This document shows positions 43,301 through 51,425 of a DNA stretch of 64,000 nucleotides, one piece after another (the stretch's first letter is position 1; every line of letters begins with the position of its first letter). Origin of the DNA: Methylobacillus flagellatus KT (GTDB taxonomy: Bacteria > Pseudomonadota > Gammaproteobacteria > Burkholderiales > Methylophilaceae). The DNA is taken from contig NC_007947.1 of the NCBI RefSeq assembly GCF_000013705.1, positions 1,488,001 through 1,552,000 on the forward strand, read 5' to 3'. A program made the translations under genes and the position numbers. The notes beneath the pieces were generated by a model. That model made no database searches. It worked only from the letters and a program-made list of their open reading frames with translations, and was not told where the DNA came from.

Positions 43301-43732
43301 ATTGCGTGCCGCCGAGCCTGGCTTGGCCCGCCGCGCCCGCTGGAACCAGGGATGCTGGTCGGAGGTGTGGTTGATGATGAGTTCCGTGATGACCCGCAGC
43401 TTGCGCTTGTGGGCCTCGACGATGAAGCGCTTGACGTCGAACAGCGTGCCGTAGTCAGGATGGACGCCCTTGTATTCGGCAATATCGTAACCATCGTCGC
43501 GGCGCGGCGAAGGGTAGAACGGCAACAGCCAGATGGTGTTGACGCCGAGCTCGACGATATAGTCCAGCTTGCGGATTAAACCGGCGAAATCGCCGATGCC
43601 GTCGTTGTTCGCATCGAAAAACGACTTGACGTGCACCTGATAGATGACGGCGTCCTTGTACCACAGAGGGTCATCATTGAAGCGCAGGTCTTTTTCCGCC
43701 TTGAGCTTGCCCTGCAGTTGCCGCTTGTTCAT
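40328..43732 (-). CDS. treS: Trehalose synthase fused to maltokinase (TreS-Mak/Pep2)
   Basis: 1134 residues from the ATG at 43732, which overlaps the glgE stop as ATGA. Residues 1-590 are the GH13 trehalose/maltose isomerase (HVKSFFDANNDGIGDF, nucleophile in GVDGLRLDAVPYL, Glu in MLLAEANMWPE, NHDE). Residues 620-1130 are a maltokinase with catalytic loop RIHSDFHLGQVL and metal site MIIDFEGEP. The fusion turns trehalose into maltose and phosphorylates it to maltose-1-phosphate, the GlgE donor. This fused form is known in several bacterial groups. Confidence 0.95.
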   Translation of the reverse strand: MNKRQLQGKLKAEKDLRFNDDPLWYKDAVIYQVHVKSFFDANNDGIGDFAGLIRKLDYIVELGVNTIWLLPFYPSPRRDDGYDIAEYKGVHPDYGTLFDVKRFIVEAHKRKLRVITELIINHTSDQHPWFQRARRAKPGSAARNFYVWSDTDTAYSQTRIIFTDTEKSNWTWDPVAGAYYWHRFFSHQPDLNFDNPRVFKAIISIMRFWLDLGVDGLRLDAVPYLIEREGTSNENLPETHEILKRIRSEIDQNYPDRMLLAEANMWPEDVQEYFGDGSNECHMAFHFPLMPRMYLALAQEDRFPISDILRQTPEIPPTCQWAIFLRNHDELTLEMVTDKERAYMLNFYATESRARLNVGIRRRLAPLLQRDRRRLELLNSLLLSMPGTPVIYYGDEIGMGDNIHLGDRDGVRTPMQWSPDRNGGFSHADPARLVLPPIMDTQYGYHAINVEAQSSDPHSLLNWMRRLLAIRKQYHAFGRGSMRLLYPNNRKILSYLRTHIPGGESADEEQIILCVANISSTAQAVELDLAEFSGYDPMEMMGGSVFPRIGQQPYVLTLGAYDFYWFRLTKNRQPLNGAGEQDGSLPEYLTLVLNQQLTSLFAPQLRRTMEQDILPAYLPCQRWYAGKQKDTLAAIQLTLLGVLDAIDPAEPPFLLAQVETSTATGADQYFLPMGVVSDEQEMPALVRRLALANVRRGPRVGALTDAFALDGFVRAVLHHLRSDSTLDSEQGSIHFNSTASLHQVDFKTELEIRRTDQEQSNSSLIINDLAVMKLLRRVQPGINPELEVARHLAKVGYANTPPLLGDVTFIDADGMPHTQVIMQAFVHNQGNAWQWTLDRLNRLLHDNLSADLMKQALAVDDASPLKELTNFAAMLGQRLAELHIALTKDTDNPSFSPEIFSAAQVETWRDKLHEQADDVLALLDRGPWSGDADAQHASAICSRREQLFQAIDELVQHVVGQPRIRIHSDFHLGQVLMISGDVMIIDFEGEPARSLEQRRQKDHPFRDVAGLLRSFSYAAAHVEKSDMGKPAGEHAERRQGLLRDYEGCSKRAFMQAYFAHSHLPPTSQAPDSAPVLAEELPAGDQAILNLCLLEKVIYEIAYEAANRPAWIGIPMRGLLGLLDEMRADGNPEQP

Positions 43733-45855
43733 TGCACCGGCCCCTTCCTCTGGATTTGCCAGATGGCGTAGGGCATGTCGTGCGGATCCATGCGTAGTTG
43801 CTGCCACTTGCCGTGCCAGTCAAAGCGGTAGCCGCGTACCAGATCCTCCACCTCGACGGTATCGTGGTCTTCCAGCCCGAGCAGGTGCAGCGGCAATTCC
43901 ATGGTGCCTTCCTGCACATGGTGCGGGTCAAGGTTGACGGCTACGACGATCAGGCGCGCATGGGGCAGGGCTGAACCAGGTGCATGCTTGGAGTAGAAGA
44001 TGACCTGGTCATTATGGAAGGGATGAAAAGCCACCCCCAGATGGGTTTGCAAGGCAGGATACTGACTGCGCAGCCGGTTGAGCGTGGTGATGTCCTCAAT
44101 GATGTTGCCGGGGCGTTCCCAGTCCCAGGCGCGGATTTCGTATTTTTCCGAATTGCGGAACTCCTCGCTGTTTGGCAGGGCTTCTGCCTCGCACAGCTCG
44201 AAGCCGCTGGATATGCCCCATAGTCCGGACAATGTTGCCGCCAGCGCTGCCCTGACCAGAAACCCCGGCCGGCCGGAATGCTGCAGGTAGCGAGGATTGA
44301 TATCTGGCGTATTGACGAAGAAGTTCGGCCGGAAGAACTCGGTCTGGTCAGGGTCGTTCAATGCCAGCAGGTATTCCGTCAGTTCCTGCTTGGTGTTGCG
44401 CCAGGTGAAATAGGTGTATGACTGCGTGAAGCCTATTTTCGCCAAGCGGTTCATCATCTTGGGGTGGGTAAAGGCCTCGGACAGGAAAATCACGTCGGGG
44501 TATTCGTCCTGGACCTCGCGGATGACCCATTCCCAGAACGGCAGCGGCTTGGTGTGCGGATTGTCCACCCTGAAGGTATCCACGCCTTCGCTTGCCCACA
44601 GCATGAGGATGTCGCGCAAGGCCAGCCACAAATCCGGCACCGCCTGCGGCGCATAGAAGTCGACATTGACGATGTCCTCGTATTTCTTGGGTGGGTTCTC
44701 GGCATAGCGGATGCTGCCGTCCGGTCTCCAGTTGAACCATTCCGGGTGCTGGGTGAGCCAGGGATGATCGGGCGCGCACTGGATCGCGAAGTCCAGGACC
44801 AGGTTCATCCCCATGTCGGCGAGCTGCGTCTTCAGGCGGCGAAAGTCTTCCCAAGTGCCCAGCTCGGGATGTATCGCCTCATGGCCACCTTCCTCCGCGC
44901 CGATCGCATAGGGGCTGCCCGGGTCCCCGGGCTGGGCCTGCAAACTATTGTTGCGGCCCTTGCGGTTGAGACGGCCGATGGGGTGGATGGGGGGGAAGTA
45001 CAAGGTGTCGAACCCCATGGCGCGAATCGCCGGCAGCCGGCGCATCACGTCATCGAAGGTGCCATGGCGGGACGCGTCTCCGCTTTGCGAGCGGGGAAAC
45101 ATTTCGTACCAGCTCGAAAATGCTGCAGCCTTGCGATCGATGCGCAGCGGAAAGTCGCGGCTGCGCACCACGAAATCGCGGCTATCGACGTGCCGGCTTA
45201 ATTCGTTGGAAAGCAGGATGCGCAGGCAGTCACGCTGGTTTTCCGCATAGGCGGAGAGCAAGGGGGCCAGGTCGGCAAATGCCGAGGGTTCCAGCCCGGA
45301 GGCCAGGTGCTGTGCTTCTCCTGGGGCTTCCAGCGCCTTCACGGCCTCGGCGAGGAATGCTTCCTCCTGCGCATGATCTTGACCAGCCTGCAGCCGCGCC
45401 AGCAAGAGCAGGCCTTCCCGTATTTCGAGCGCGACATCGGCTCCAGCCAGGACTTTTTTCAACAATCCGGCCCGGTAGGTCGCGAATTCGTCCCGCCAGG
45501 CTTCCACCGCAAACTGGTAAAAGCCGGGAGCGGAGGGCGTGAAGCTTGCGTTCCATCGATGGTTGTCAGCGAGCGTCATGGGCACGACGTGCCATGAAGC
45601 GGTATCGCTTTCCCGCCACAGCAGCTGGACTCCCAGCTTGTCATGGGTATCCATGAAAATATCGGCCTCCACTGTCACAGGCCGGCCTACGCAACGCTTG
45701 ACGGCAAACCTGCCTTCGTCGATGCAGGGGCTTACCCGATCCACCACGATCCGTGGCGCGTCGAGCAGGGCTTGACGTGCCTCGTCCCGCCTGTCAGCGC
45801 CGTGGTCGGCATGGGATTGCATTCGTGCGCCTGAGCGCCGCGCCGGTGTCTCCAT
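43729..45855 (-). CDS. glgE: Alpha-1,4-glucan:maltose-1-phosphate maltosyltransferase
   Basis: 708 residues from the ATG at 45855; a TTG two codons earlier is possible. GH13_3 features: the N-terminal beta domain, FDTLYFPPIHPIGRLNRKG, the nucleophile in GVDTFRVDNPHTKPLPFW and the Glu in DVIFLSEAFTHPKMM. It extends alpha-1,4-glucan with maltose from maltose-1-phosphate. It is the first gene of glgE-treS/mak-treZ-treY. No branching enzyme (glgB) gene is in the cluster. Confidence 0.95.
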   Translation of the reverse strand: METPARRSGARMQSHADHGADRRDEARQALLDAPRIVVDRVSPCIDEGRFAVKRCVGRPVTVEADIFMDTHDKLGVQLLWRESDTASWHVVPMTLADNHRWNASFTPSAPGFYQFAVEAWRDEFATYRAGLLKKVLAGADVALEIREGLLLLARLQAGQDHAQEEAFLAEAVKALEAPGEAQHLASGLEPSAFADLAPLLSAYAENQRDCLRILLSNELSRHVDSRDFVVRSRDFPLRIDRKAAAFSSWYEMFPRSQSGDASRHGTFDDVMRRLPAIRAMGFDTLYFPPIHPIGRLNRKGRNNSLQAQPGDPGSPYAIGAEEGGHEAIHPELGTWEDFRRLKTQLADMGMNLVLDFAIQCAPDHPWLTQHPEWFNWRPDGSIRYAENPPKKYEDIVNVDFYAPQAVPDLWLALRDILMLWASEGVDTFRVDNPHTKPLPFWEWVIREVQDEYPDVIFLSEAFTHPKMMNRLAKIGFTQSYTYFTWRNTKQELTEYLLALNDPDQTEFFRPNFFVNTPDINPRYLQHSGRPGFLVRAALAATLSGLWGISSGFELCEAEALPNSEEFRNSEKYEIRAWDWERPGNIIEDITTLNRLRSQYPALQTHLGVAFHPFHNDQVIFYSKHAPGSALPHARLIVVAVNLDPHHVQEGTMELPLHLLGLEDHDTVEVEDLVRGYRFDWHGKWQQLRMDPHDMPYAIWQIQRKGPVQ

Positions 45856-45861
45856 CGTCAA

Positions 45862-46171
45862 TGATTACCTGTCTGATGTGGTTGCAAAGAGGGTCGTGCG
45901 AAACGCATTCCGGCACCAAAAGTGCCTGAACGGTCGGTGCATCATAAGAACGGGGGAGTGCCGCTACCGATCAGTGCGCTACTGATTTAGCTGTAGGATT
46001 TCTTTTATGACTTTTTATTTTTTATATAAAAATCATATGGATATGATGGAGGTGCGGATTTTATGCTGTGTTGCAGGCAATCCAAATAAGCGGTTTCATA
46101 GGCGAAAGGCTAGCCTCTGCGGCTAGCGTGGTTTCCCCAATGATCGTCACGACAGTACTGGAGGATAGGAA
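45862..46171. other. Divergent control region between glgE and the secreted-protein gene
   Basis: 310 bases without a gene. It holds a hairpin GGCAC/GTGCC (45912-45926), an AT-rich core at about 46000-46040 and a GGCTAGCC/GGCTAGC repeat near 46110. The promoters of the trehalose operon and of the rightward genes should lie here, but I could not assign boxes with confidence. Confidence 0.5.
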
Positions 46172-46465
46172 ATGAAACATGGCCCGATATGTCTTGCCGC
46201 CTTCCTGATGGCGAGCGTCATGGTCGTCGGTGTACAGGCAGATCCCGTTCCCATCGACAACACGAAGCCGCCTTGCGACCGTAATCCTGCTACTGGCAAG
46301 CCGAATTGCGAAGTGGATTCGGAGAGCATCAAGGCGCCGCCTACTATGCCCAGGGAGCGTGACAGCGTGATCGTCCCGCCAGAAGTGCCGGCCAAGGGCT
46401 TGCCCAATGACCCCGGCGCGCGCAAGCCAGGCAGTGGCGATAGGAATATGCGCAAGCAGCAGTGA
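46172..46465 (+). CDS. Small secreted protein, unknown function
   Basis: 97 residues. GGAGG precedes the ATG. A signal peptide (MKHGPICLAAFLMASVMVVGVQA) is followed by a short, Pro/Lys/Asp-rich mature chain with two cysteines (PPCDRNPATGKPNCEVDS) that could form a disulfide. The stop overlaps the ATG of the phospholipase D-like gene by one base, so the two are probably expressed together. Confidence 0.7.
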   Translation: MKHGPICLAAFLMASVMVVGVQADPVPIDNTKPPCDRNPATGKPNCEVDSESIKAPPTMPRERDSVIVPPEVPAKGLPNDPGARKPGSGDRNMRKQQ

Positions 46466-48705
46466 TGTCACCCTCGATGCCGACAAGCCTATCATCCGTG
46501 CGGGAGCTGCCAATGCCATCCAACCAAGCGTCATCTGTTTCTCCTGAAAGTGCCCTGTTCCGTGTGGGGCACAACTGTTGGAAACATTCGCACGCCAGCT
46601 ACATGGCGCCGGTGATCGATTGCGCCAATTACTACCGTGCCTTGCATGAGGCGATCTGCCGTGCGCAGCATTCAATTTTCATCCTCGGCTGGGATATAGA
46701 CAGCCGCATTGAGCTCATCCGTGGGAGTGAGGCGGAAGCACGGGCCTGCCCGACGGCCCTGTTCGAGCTGCTGCAATGGAAGGCGCGGCAGACGCCCGAC
46801 ATCCAGGTCTACCTCAACCGCTGGAATTACTCCGTGTTCCTGTCCGCGGAGAGGGAGAGCTTTTCCGAAGCGAAATGGGCATTGAGCGGGGCGGACAACC
46901 TGCATTTCATTTTTGACGGCCAATTGCCCCTGGGCGCCAGCCATCACCAGAAGATCGTGGTGATTGACGACGAGGTGGCATTCTGCGGCGGCATGGATGT
47001 CGCCATCGCACGTTGGGACAATCGCCACCACCGCCCCCGCAATCCGCATCGCGCAGATCCCGACGGTAGCCTGAAACTGGGGATGGAAAAACGCTTCGAC
47101 CCTTATCACGATGTCCAGATGCTGGTAGCAGGGCCAGTCGCTGCCGTGCTGGCCCGCCTAGTTCGCTACCGCTGGCATTTTGGCGGCGGCAAGCGTGCTG
47201 TCAAGAGGCGTCGCGTCGATCCCAAGGCCTGGCCGCCAAGCTGGCCCGCCTGCATCAAGCCTGTCATGGAGGACGTCAGTGTGGCTGTCTCGCTGACCAT
47301 GCCACGCTTCCACCGGCAGCCCCAGATCCAGCAGATCGAGCGACTGTATCTCGACATGATCGCCCAGGCAGAATATTTCATCTATATGGAGAACCAGTTC
47401 TTCACGCATCGCGGCATTGCGAAGGCGCTCAATCAGCGACTGCGGGAAAACCCCAGGTTGAAGGTGCTGCTCGTTAGTTGTTACGACGCCCAGGGCGTGA
47501 TGGAGCGCAAAGCGCTGTTCCATGCCAGGTTGATCTTCCGCACAATCGTCGAATCCCATGGTGTGGCCGACCGAGTGGTGCTGGCTTATCCCGCGAGTGC
47601 CGAACATGGGGAGGAAGCGCCAGTCCGCATCCATTCCAAGCTCATGGTCGTCGATGACCGCTATCTCCGCATCGGTTCCAGCAACATCAATAACCGCTCC
47701 ATGGCGCTGGACAGCGAGTGCGATCTCGTCATCGAGGCCAAGAGCGCGCTGCAACGCAAGCAGATAGCCGACATACGCAACGACCTCATTCGCGAGCATA
47801 CCGGGCTTGAACTGGAAGAAATCGAACGCATCGCACGCCAGGTGGGCGCCCCCGTGGCGGCATTTCTTGCCGAGCTGGAGCACAGCCGCCAGCACTTGCG
47901 CAGGATCAATGACGACCAGTATCGCCATGAACGCTTCACCCGGCTGGCACGGCGCTTTGCCGACCCCTCGCGCCCCATCCTGCCGGGTATATTCACTTCT
48001 CGCCGGGTATTTGGGGCGAGGCGGCGGCGCATTCCTTTCCGCCTGATTGCCGGCATCGCGCTGGTCGCGGCGGTTGCATTGTCCTGGAAAGTCACGCCGC
48101 TTGCGGAATATGCCGATCCGGAGAAGATCATTCCGCTGCTCGAGCAAGTGCAAAATACTGCCTGGGCTTTTCCTGCCGGCCTGGTTGCCTATGTGCTGGG
48201 CACGCTGGTCTTCCTGCCCCATATGGTCATGACCGGGACAGTCGTGGTTGTGTTCGCGCCGTTGGAAGCCTTTCTGATTGCCATGCTGGGCTCGCTCATC
48301 AGCGTCAGCATCGGCTGGGTGGCGGGACAAGGCCTGGGAGAGCGGTCGTTGCAGGCCATGCTGGGCAGGCATGCGGAAAAAATTTCACAATATGCCCGCA
48401 ACGGTGGCGTCATGGGCCTGACCCTATTGCGCCTGCTGCCGGTCGCGCCGTTCACGGTGGTCAACCTCGTACTGGGCATGATGAAAGTGCCTTTTGTCAC
48501 CTTATTGATCGCCACGGCCCTGGGTCTGCTGCCAGGAACCCTGGTATCGGTGTTCATCGGCCAATCCGCCGTGGCCTTGTTCAAGAACCCCGACCCGCAC
48601 AATGTCATGCTGGTAGGCGCGGGTCTCCTGTTATGGGGGGCGGTGATCGCGGGCGCCCATTTTCTTTCTCGGCATTGGCAGCGCAGGCTGCGTGAGAATA
48701 AATGA
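46465..48705 (+). CDS. Phospholipase D/cardiolipin-synthase-like protein fused to a VTT (DedA-like) membrane domain
   Basis: 746 residues from the ATG at 46465; an ATG at 46513 preceded by GGGAG is a plausible alternative. Two HKD motifs are present: SHHQKIVVIDDEVAFCGGMD and IHSKLMVVDDRYLRIGSSN. From about 510 a membrane part follows with the VTT/SNARE-associated pattern (FLPHMVMTGTVVVVFAPLEA, ISVSIGWVAGQGLGE, LRLLPVAPFTVVNLVLGMM). It could make or remodel cardiolipin-type lipids. The next gene, an EEP-family protein, is a frequent neighbour of such genes (compare clsB-ybhP). Confidence 0.85.
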   Translation: MSPSMPTSLSSVRELPMPSNQASSVSPESALFRVGHNCWKHSHASYMAPVIDCANYYRALHEAICRAQHSIFILGWDIDSRIELIRGSEAEARACPTALFELLQWKARQTPDIQVYLNRWNYSVFLSAERESFSEAKWALSGADNLHFIFDGQLPLGASHHQKIVVIDDEVAFCGGMDVAIARWDNRHHRPRNPHRADPDGSLKLGMEKRFDPYHDVQMLVAGPVAAVLARLVRYRWHFGGGKRAVKRRRVDPKAWPPSWPACIKPVMEDVSVAVSLTMPRFHRQPQIQQIERLYLDMIAQAEYFIYMENQFFTHRGIAKALNQRLRENPRLKVLLVSCYDAQGVMERKALFHARLIFRTIVESHGVADRVVLAYPASAEHGEEAPVRIHSKLMVVDDRYLRIGSSNINNRSMALDSECDLVIEAKSALQRKQIADIRNDLIREHTGLELEEIERIARQVGAPVAAFLAELEHSRQHLRRINDDQYRHERFTRLARRFADPSRPILPGIFTSRRVFGARRRRIPFRLIAGIALVAAVALSWKVTPLAEYADPEKIIPLLEQVQNTAWAFPAGLVAYVLGTLVFLPHMVMTGTVVVVFAPLEAFLIAMLGSLISVSIGWVAGQGLGERSLQAMLGRHAEKISQYARNGGVMGLTLLRLLPVAPFTVVNLVLGMMKVPFVTLLIATALGLLPGTLVSVFIGQSAVALFKNPDPHNVMLVGAGLLLWGAVIAGAHFLSRHWQRRLRENK

Positions 48706-48732
48706 TTCCCCTTCGTTCCAAAGCGACCATGC

Positions 48733-49440
48733 ATGCAAAAGATAAGACTGCTCTGTTTCAATATCCACGGCGGACGCAGCCTGGACGGCAAGCGCGACCT
48801 GAGTCGGGTACACGGCCTGATGCAACGGCTGGATATCGATATCGGCGTCTTCCAGGAGATGGAAACCCGCCCGTCGCGCGGTGGGGCGTCCAACGACGTA
48901 CAGACGCTGGCCGGCCCGGAGCGCCCACACCATTTGATCTGCCCCAGCATGGAGGAAGGGGCGGGCTGGTATGGCAACCTGATCGTCAGCCGCTACCCCA
49001 TCATCCGCGGCCTGCGGCATAACCTGGAAACCCATCCCAGCCTGGAACCGCGCTATGCGGCCGACGCGCTGGTGCAGCTGCCCTGGGGAAGGCTGAGGGT
49101 GATCGGCACCCATCTTTCGCTATCGGTCTTCGAGCGCCGATCCGAGGCGGAAAACCTGCTGCGGTTGATGCAAGCCGTGGAAGAGGAGGAGCGCAGCCCC
49201 ATCCTGCTCATGGGCGACATCAACGAATGGCAGGTACCTTCCCCGTTGCTGCGCTATCTCAATCGTTGCTTCACGCCGCTGCCCTGCAAGCCTACATTTC
49301 CGTCGCTGTGCCCAGTATTCCGCCTGGACCGCGTGTGGCACGATGCCCCCGGCATCAGGGTCACCGCGCACCGCCTGCCGGGGAAGGGGATCAGGAAACT
49401 ATCCGACCACTTGCCACTGGTGGTTGAACTTGAATACTGA
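48733..49440 (+). CDS. Endonuclease/exonuclease/phosphatase (EEP) family protein
   Basis: 235 residues, close to YbhP in layout: LCFNIHGGRSLDG at the N-terminus, the metal Glu in IGVFQEMETRPSRGG, GTHLSLS, LLMGDINEW and the terminal SDHLPLVVE with catalytic Asp-His. No signal peptide. The substrate is unknown: DNA, phosphoinositide-like lipids or another phosphodiester. It starts 27 bases after the phospholipase D-like gene, which supports a lipid-related role by context only. Confidence 0.85.
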   Translation: MQKIRLLCFNIHGGRSLDGKRDLSRVHGLMQRLDIDIGVFQEMETRPSRGGASNDVQTLAGPERPHHLICPSMEEGAGWYGNLIVSRYPIIRGLRHNLETHPSLEPRYAADALVQLPWGRLRVIGTHLSLSVFERRSEAENLLRLMQAVEEEERSPILLMGDINEWQVPSPLLRYLNRCFTPLPCKPTFPSLCPVFRLDRVWHDAPGIRVTAHRLPGKGIRKLSDHLPLVVELEY

Positions 49441-49508
49441 TCATGGTCGTGGAAGAAGCAAGGCCTGCCCGTTCCGGGAGGCATGAACGCATCACAAAAG
49501 GAGTATGC

Positions 49509-49769
49509 ATGGATGATATCGACTGGCTGCAATGGCCCGCCATGGTGGTCACGATTGCGGCCGCCTGGCTGGTGGGCTCGACCGCCAAACGCAGGCGCAA
49601 CTGCGGTTTCTGGATGTTTATTCTGAGTAACGTGTTATGGATCGCCTGGGGTTGGCATGCACATGCCTATGCGCTGATCGTGTTGCAAGTCGGGTTGGCA
49701 GCCATGAATATCCGCGGCGTGCGCAAGAATACGGCCGCCGAGCGTGAGCCAAGCGTGCCGCCATCCTAA
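49509..49769 (+). CDS. Small membrane protein, unknown function
   Basis: 86 residues from the ATG at 49509 with AAGGAG before it; the upstream part of the frame is not protein-like. Three short hydrophobic stretches (WPAMVVTIAAAWLVGS, CGFWMFILSNVLWIAWGW, YALIVLQVGLAAMNI) and a basic patch KRRRN after the first. The pattern is like the amino-acid-free small transporter-like membrane proteins found near ybhP-type genes. Convergent with the diiron protein gene. Confidence 0.7.
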   Translation: MDDIDWLQWPAMVVTIAAAWLVGSTAKRRRNCGFWMFILSNVLWIAWGWHAHAYALIVLQVGLAAMNIRGVRKNTAAEREPSVPPS

Positions 49770-49788
49770 GTGACGGCGCGGTTGCTGC

Positions 49789-51282
49789 TCAGCTCAGCCA
49801 CTGGGCCTTGAACATCCTCGTGGCGGCAAGCCCCACTGGATGATGATGCAGGGCAGGGGACATCCAACTCGCCAGGAATTCCATCAAGGCATCCTTGCTC
49901 TTGAGTGATGCCAGCTGCTGATTGAATAGGTGCTCTGCGTCGACCTCGGGCACTGGTGCTGGTGCCCCCAGCCGGATGATATTGGACGGTTGCTGGGTGG
50001 GGCTGGACGCCTGTTGACGCTTGGCCTGTCGTTTCTGGATGCGCCAGGGTTCTCCCAGGCGCTCGCGCTTGGGCAAATGCTCCAGCGCGTCGCCTGCAAT
50101 CCAGTCGTACAGCACCTGTTTCTCGTAAGGGCTGAATACTCCGAACATCTGGCCCTGGCCGCCTTCAACCAGTTTCCAGAACCTGGAGTCCTTGGGATCC
50201 TGGTGCCGCTTGATCCATCCATGCTCCTGCAGGGCGCGCAACAGGTCAGGCATCTGGTCGCCGTCGGACAGCCACTCCCTGAGGGTGCGCCCGGCAATCC
50301 GGCAGTGAGGCTGGTGCATGAACTGGCCGATCGTGGCTTTCTGGCGGAATATCGCCGCCAGCTCTTCCTCCAGGTCGAAGGACGCCATGATGTCGACGGA
50401 ACCGAGGCCGGCATTATTGAGCTTGGCGCCGTTCACCACGCGCTTCATGAAATCCCGCTCATGCGCGAAATGCGGGAGCAGGGCGCGGACTGCATCCACC
50501 GCCTTGACGGCATGACCAGACAAGGCATTGTCGATGGTGATATGCAGGGTGAAGTAATAAGGGTCGATGTTGAGCTCATTCAGCTCTGCCGCGGTGATCA
50601 ACAAATGCAGCGGCAACTGCTCGTAGGCCAGGTTGAAACCGATGACCTCAGGCAGGAACTGGTCCGTATGCACGGACAAGGCGAGCTGGGTCGCACCCTG
50701 CACGAAGTACGCATCATCCAGCGTCTTCCATTGTTCACAGCCATGCGCATGAATCAGCTTGCGGTAAATGGCGACATGGTTGTCTTCCTCGACGCCGTCG
50801 CCCAGCTCTTCCAGATAGATGTCGAGCAGGGCATGGAAGCCCGGATCCTTCCAGCGCTGCACCAGGCCGTACAGCCACGCACCATCAACCATCTTGGTGG
50901 GGGCCACCGACTTGATGAAATTCAGGGCGTGGGCCTTGCTGGTGAAATAGCGCCTGGGAGCGCCGCGCTTGCGCTCTTCCAAGTATTGCTGGTAGCGCTG
51001 GCCTGTTTCCATGCTGCCCTGCACTATCCATTCCTCGAGCTGGTCTATCTCCGAGGGGAAAGGGTCCGGGTCTGCCGCGCAGGCTTCAAGCTGCTGTTGC
51101 AGGAATGCGAGCGCACTGGCGTGATAATCCTTCGGCGAGGTGCTGCGCACAGTACCAGGGTTCAACAACCCGAAATACAACTCGCGCGCCGATATGGCGG
51201 GCTGGGCGGCATGGTGCAATGAGGTGGAAGGTGCTGTGCTCAACATTGGAAATGGCCATCCTGGAAGCGTAGATAGACTCAT
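49789..51282 (-). CDS. Haem-oxygenase-like diiron oxidase/oxygenase (iron-containing redox enzyme family)
   Basis: 497 residues; GGGGAAAAGAG precedes the ATG. Residues about 120-300 contain a helical core with metal-ligand-like motifs of the HDO superfamily: YLEELGDGVEEDNHVAIY (Glu and His), PEVIGFNLAYEQLP (Glu), and YYFTLHITIDNALSGHA (His, Asp, His). HDO enzymes use a labile diiron centre and oxygen to cut or oxidise amino- or fatty-acid-like substrates. Here the core is followed by about 200 residues of unknown role. It is divergently paired with a methyltransferase. The substrate is unknown. Confidence 0.65.
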   Translation of the reverse strand: MSLSTLPGWPFPMLSTAPSTSLHHAAQPAISARELYFGLLNPGTVRSTSPKDYHASALAFLQQQLEACAADPDPFPSEIDQLEEWIVQGSMETGQRYQQYLEERKRGAPRRYFTSKAHALNFIKSVAPTKMVDGAWLYGLVQRWKDPGFHALLDIYLEELGDGVEEDNHVAIYRKLIHAHGCEQWKTLDDAYFVQGATQLALSVHTDQFLPEVIGFNLAYEQLPLHLLITAAELNELNIDPYYFTLHITIDNALSGHAVKAVDAVRALLPHFAHERDFMKRVVNGAKLNNAGLGSVDIMASFDLEEELAAIFRQKATIGQFMHQPHCRIAGRTLREWLSDGDQMPDLLRALQEHGWIKRHQDPKDSRFWKLVEGGQGQMFGVFSPYEKQVLYDWIAGDALEHLPKRERLGEPWRIQKRQAKRQQASSPTQQPSNIIRLGAPAPVPEVDAEHLFNQQLASLKSKDALMEFLASWMSPALHHHPVGLAATRMFKAQWLS

Positions 51283-51425
51283 TCTCTTTTCCCCATACTC
51301 AACGGGTTATCGGTCATCCCCTTAATCTCGTGTCAGACATGGATGACAGGCAAGGCGGATTTATTTTGTTAAGCTGCCACCAGATCAATCGGCCATTCCA
51401 TGACCATGTACAAGGACTTCACGCC

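Noticed and set aside
47158..48372. 404-residue minus-strand frame opposite the phospholipase D-like gene
   Set aside because: Antisense shadow of a gene with intact HKD motifs; composition rich in His, Gln and Arg without domain pattern.
49930..51222. 430-residue plus-strand frame opposite the diiron protein gene
   Set aside because: The minus-strand frame has a start with ribosome site and ligand motifs; the plus-strand frame has neither.
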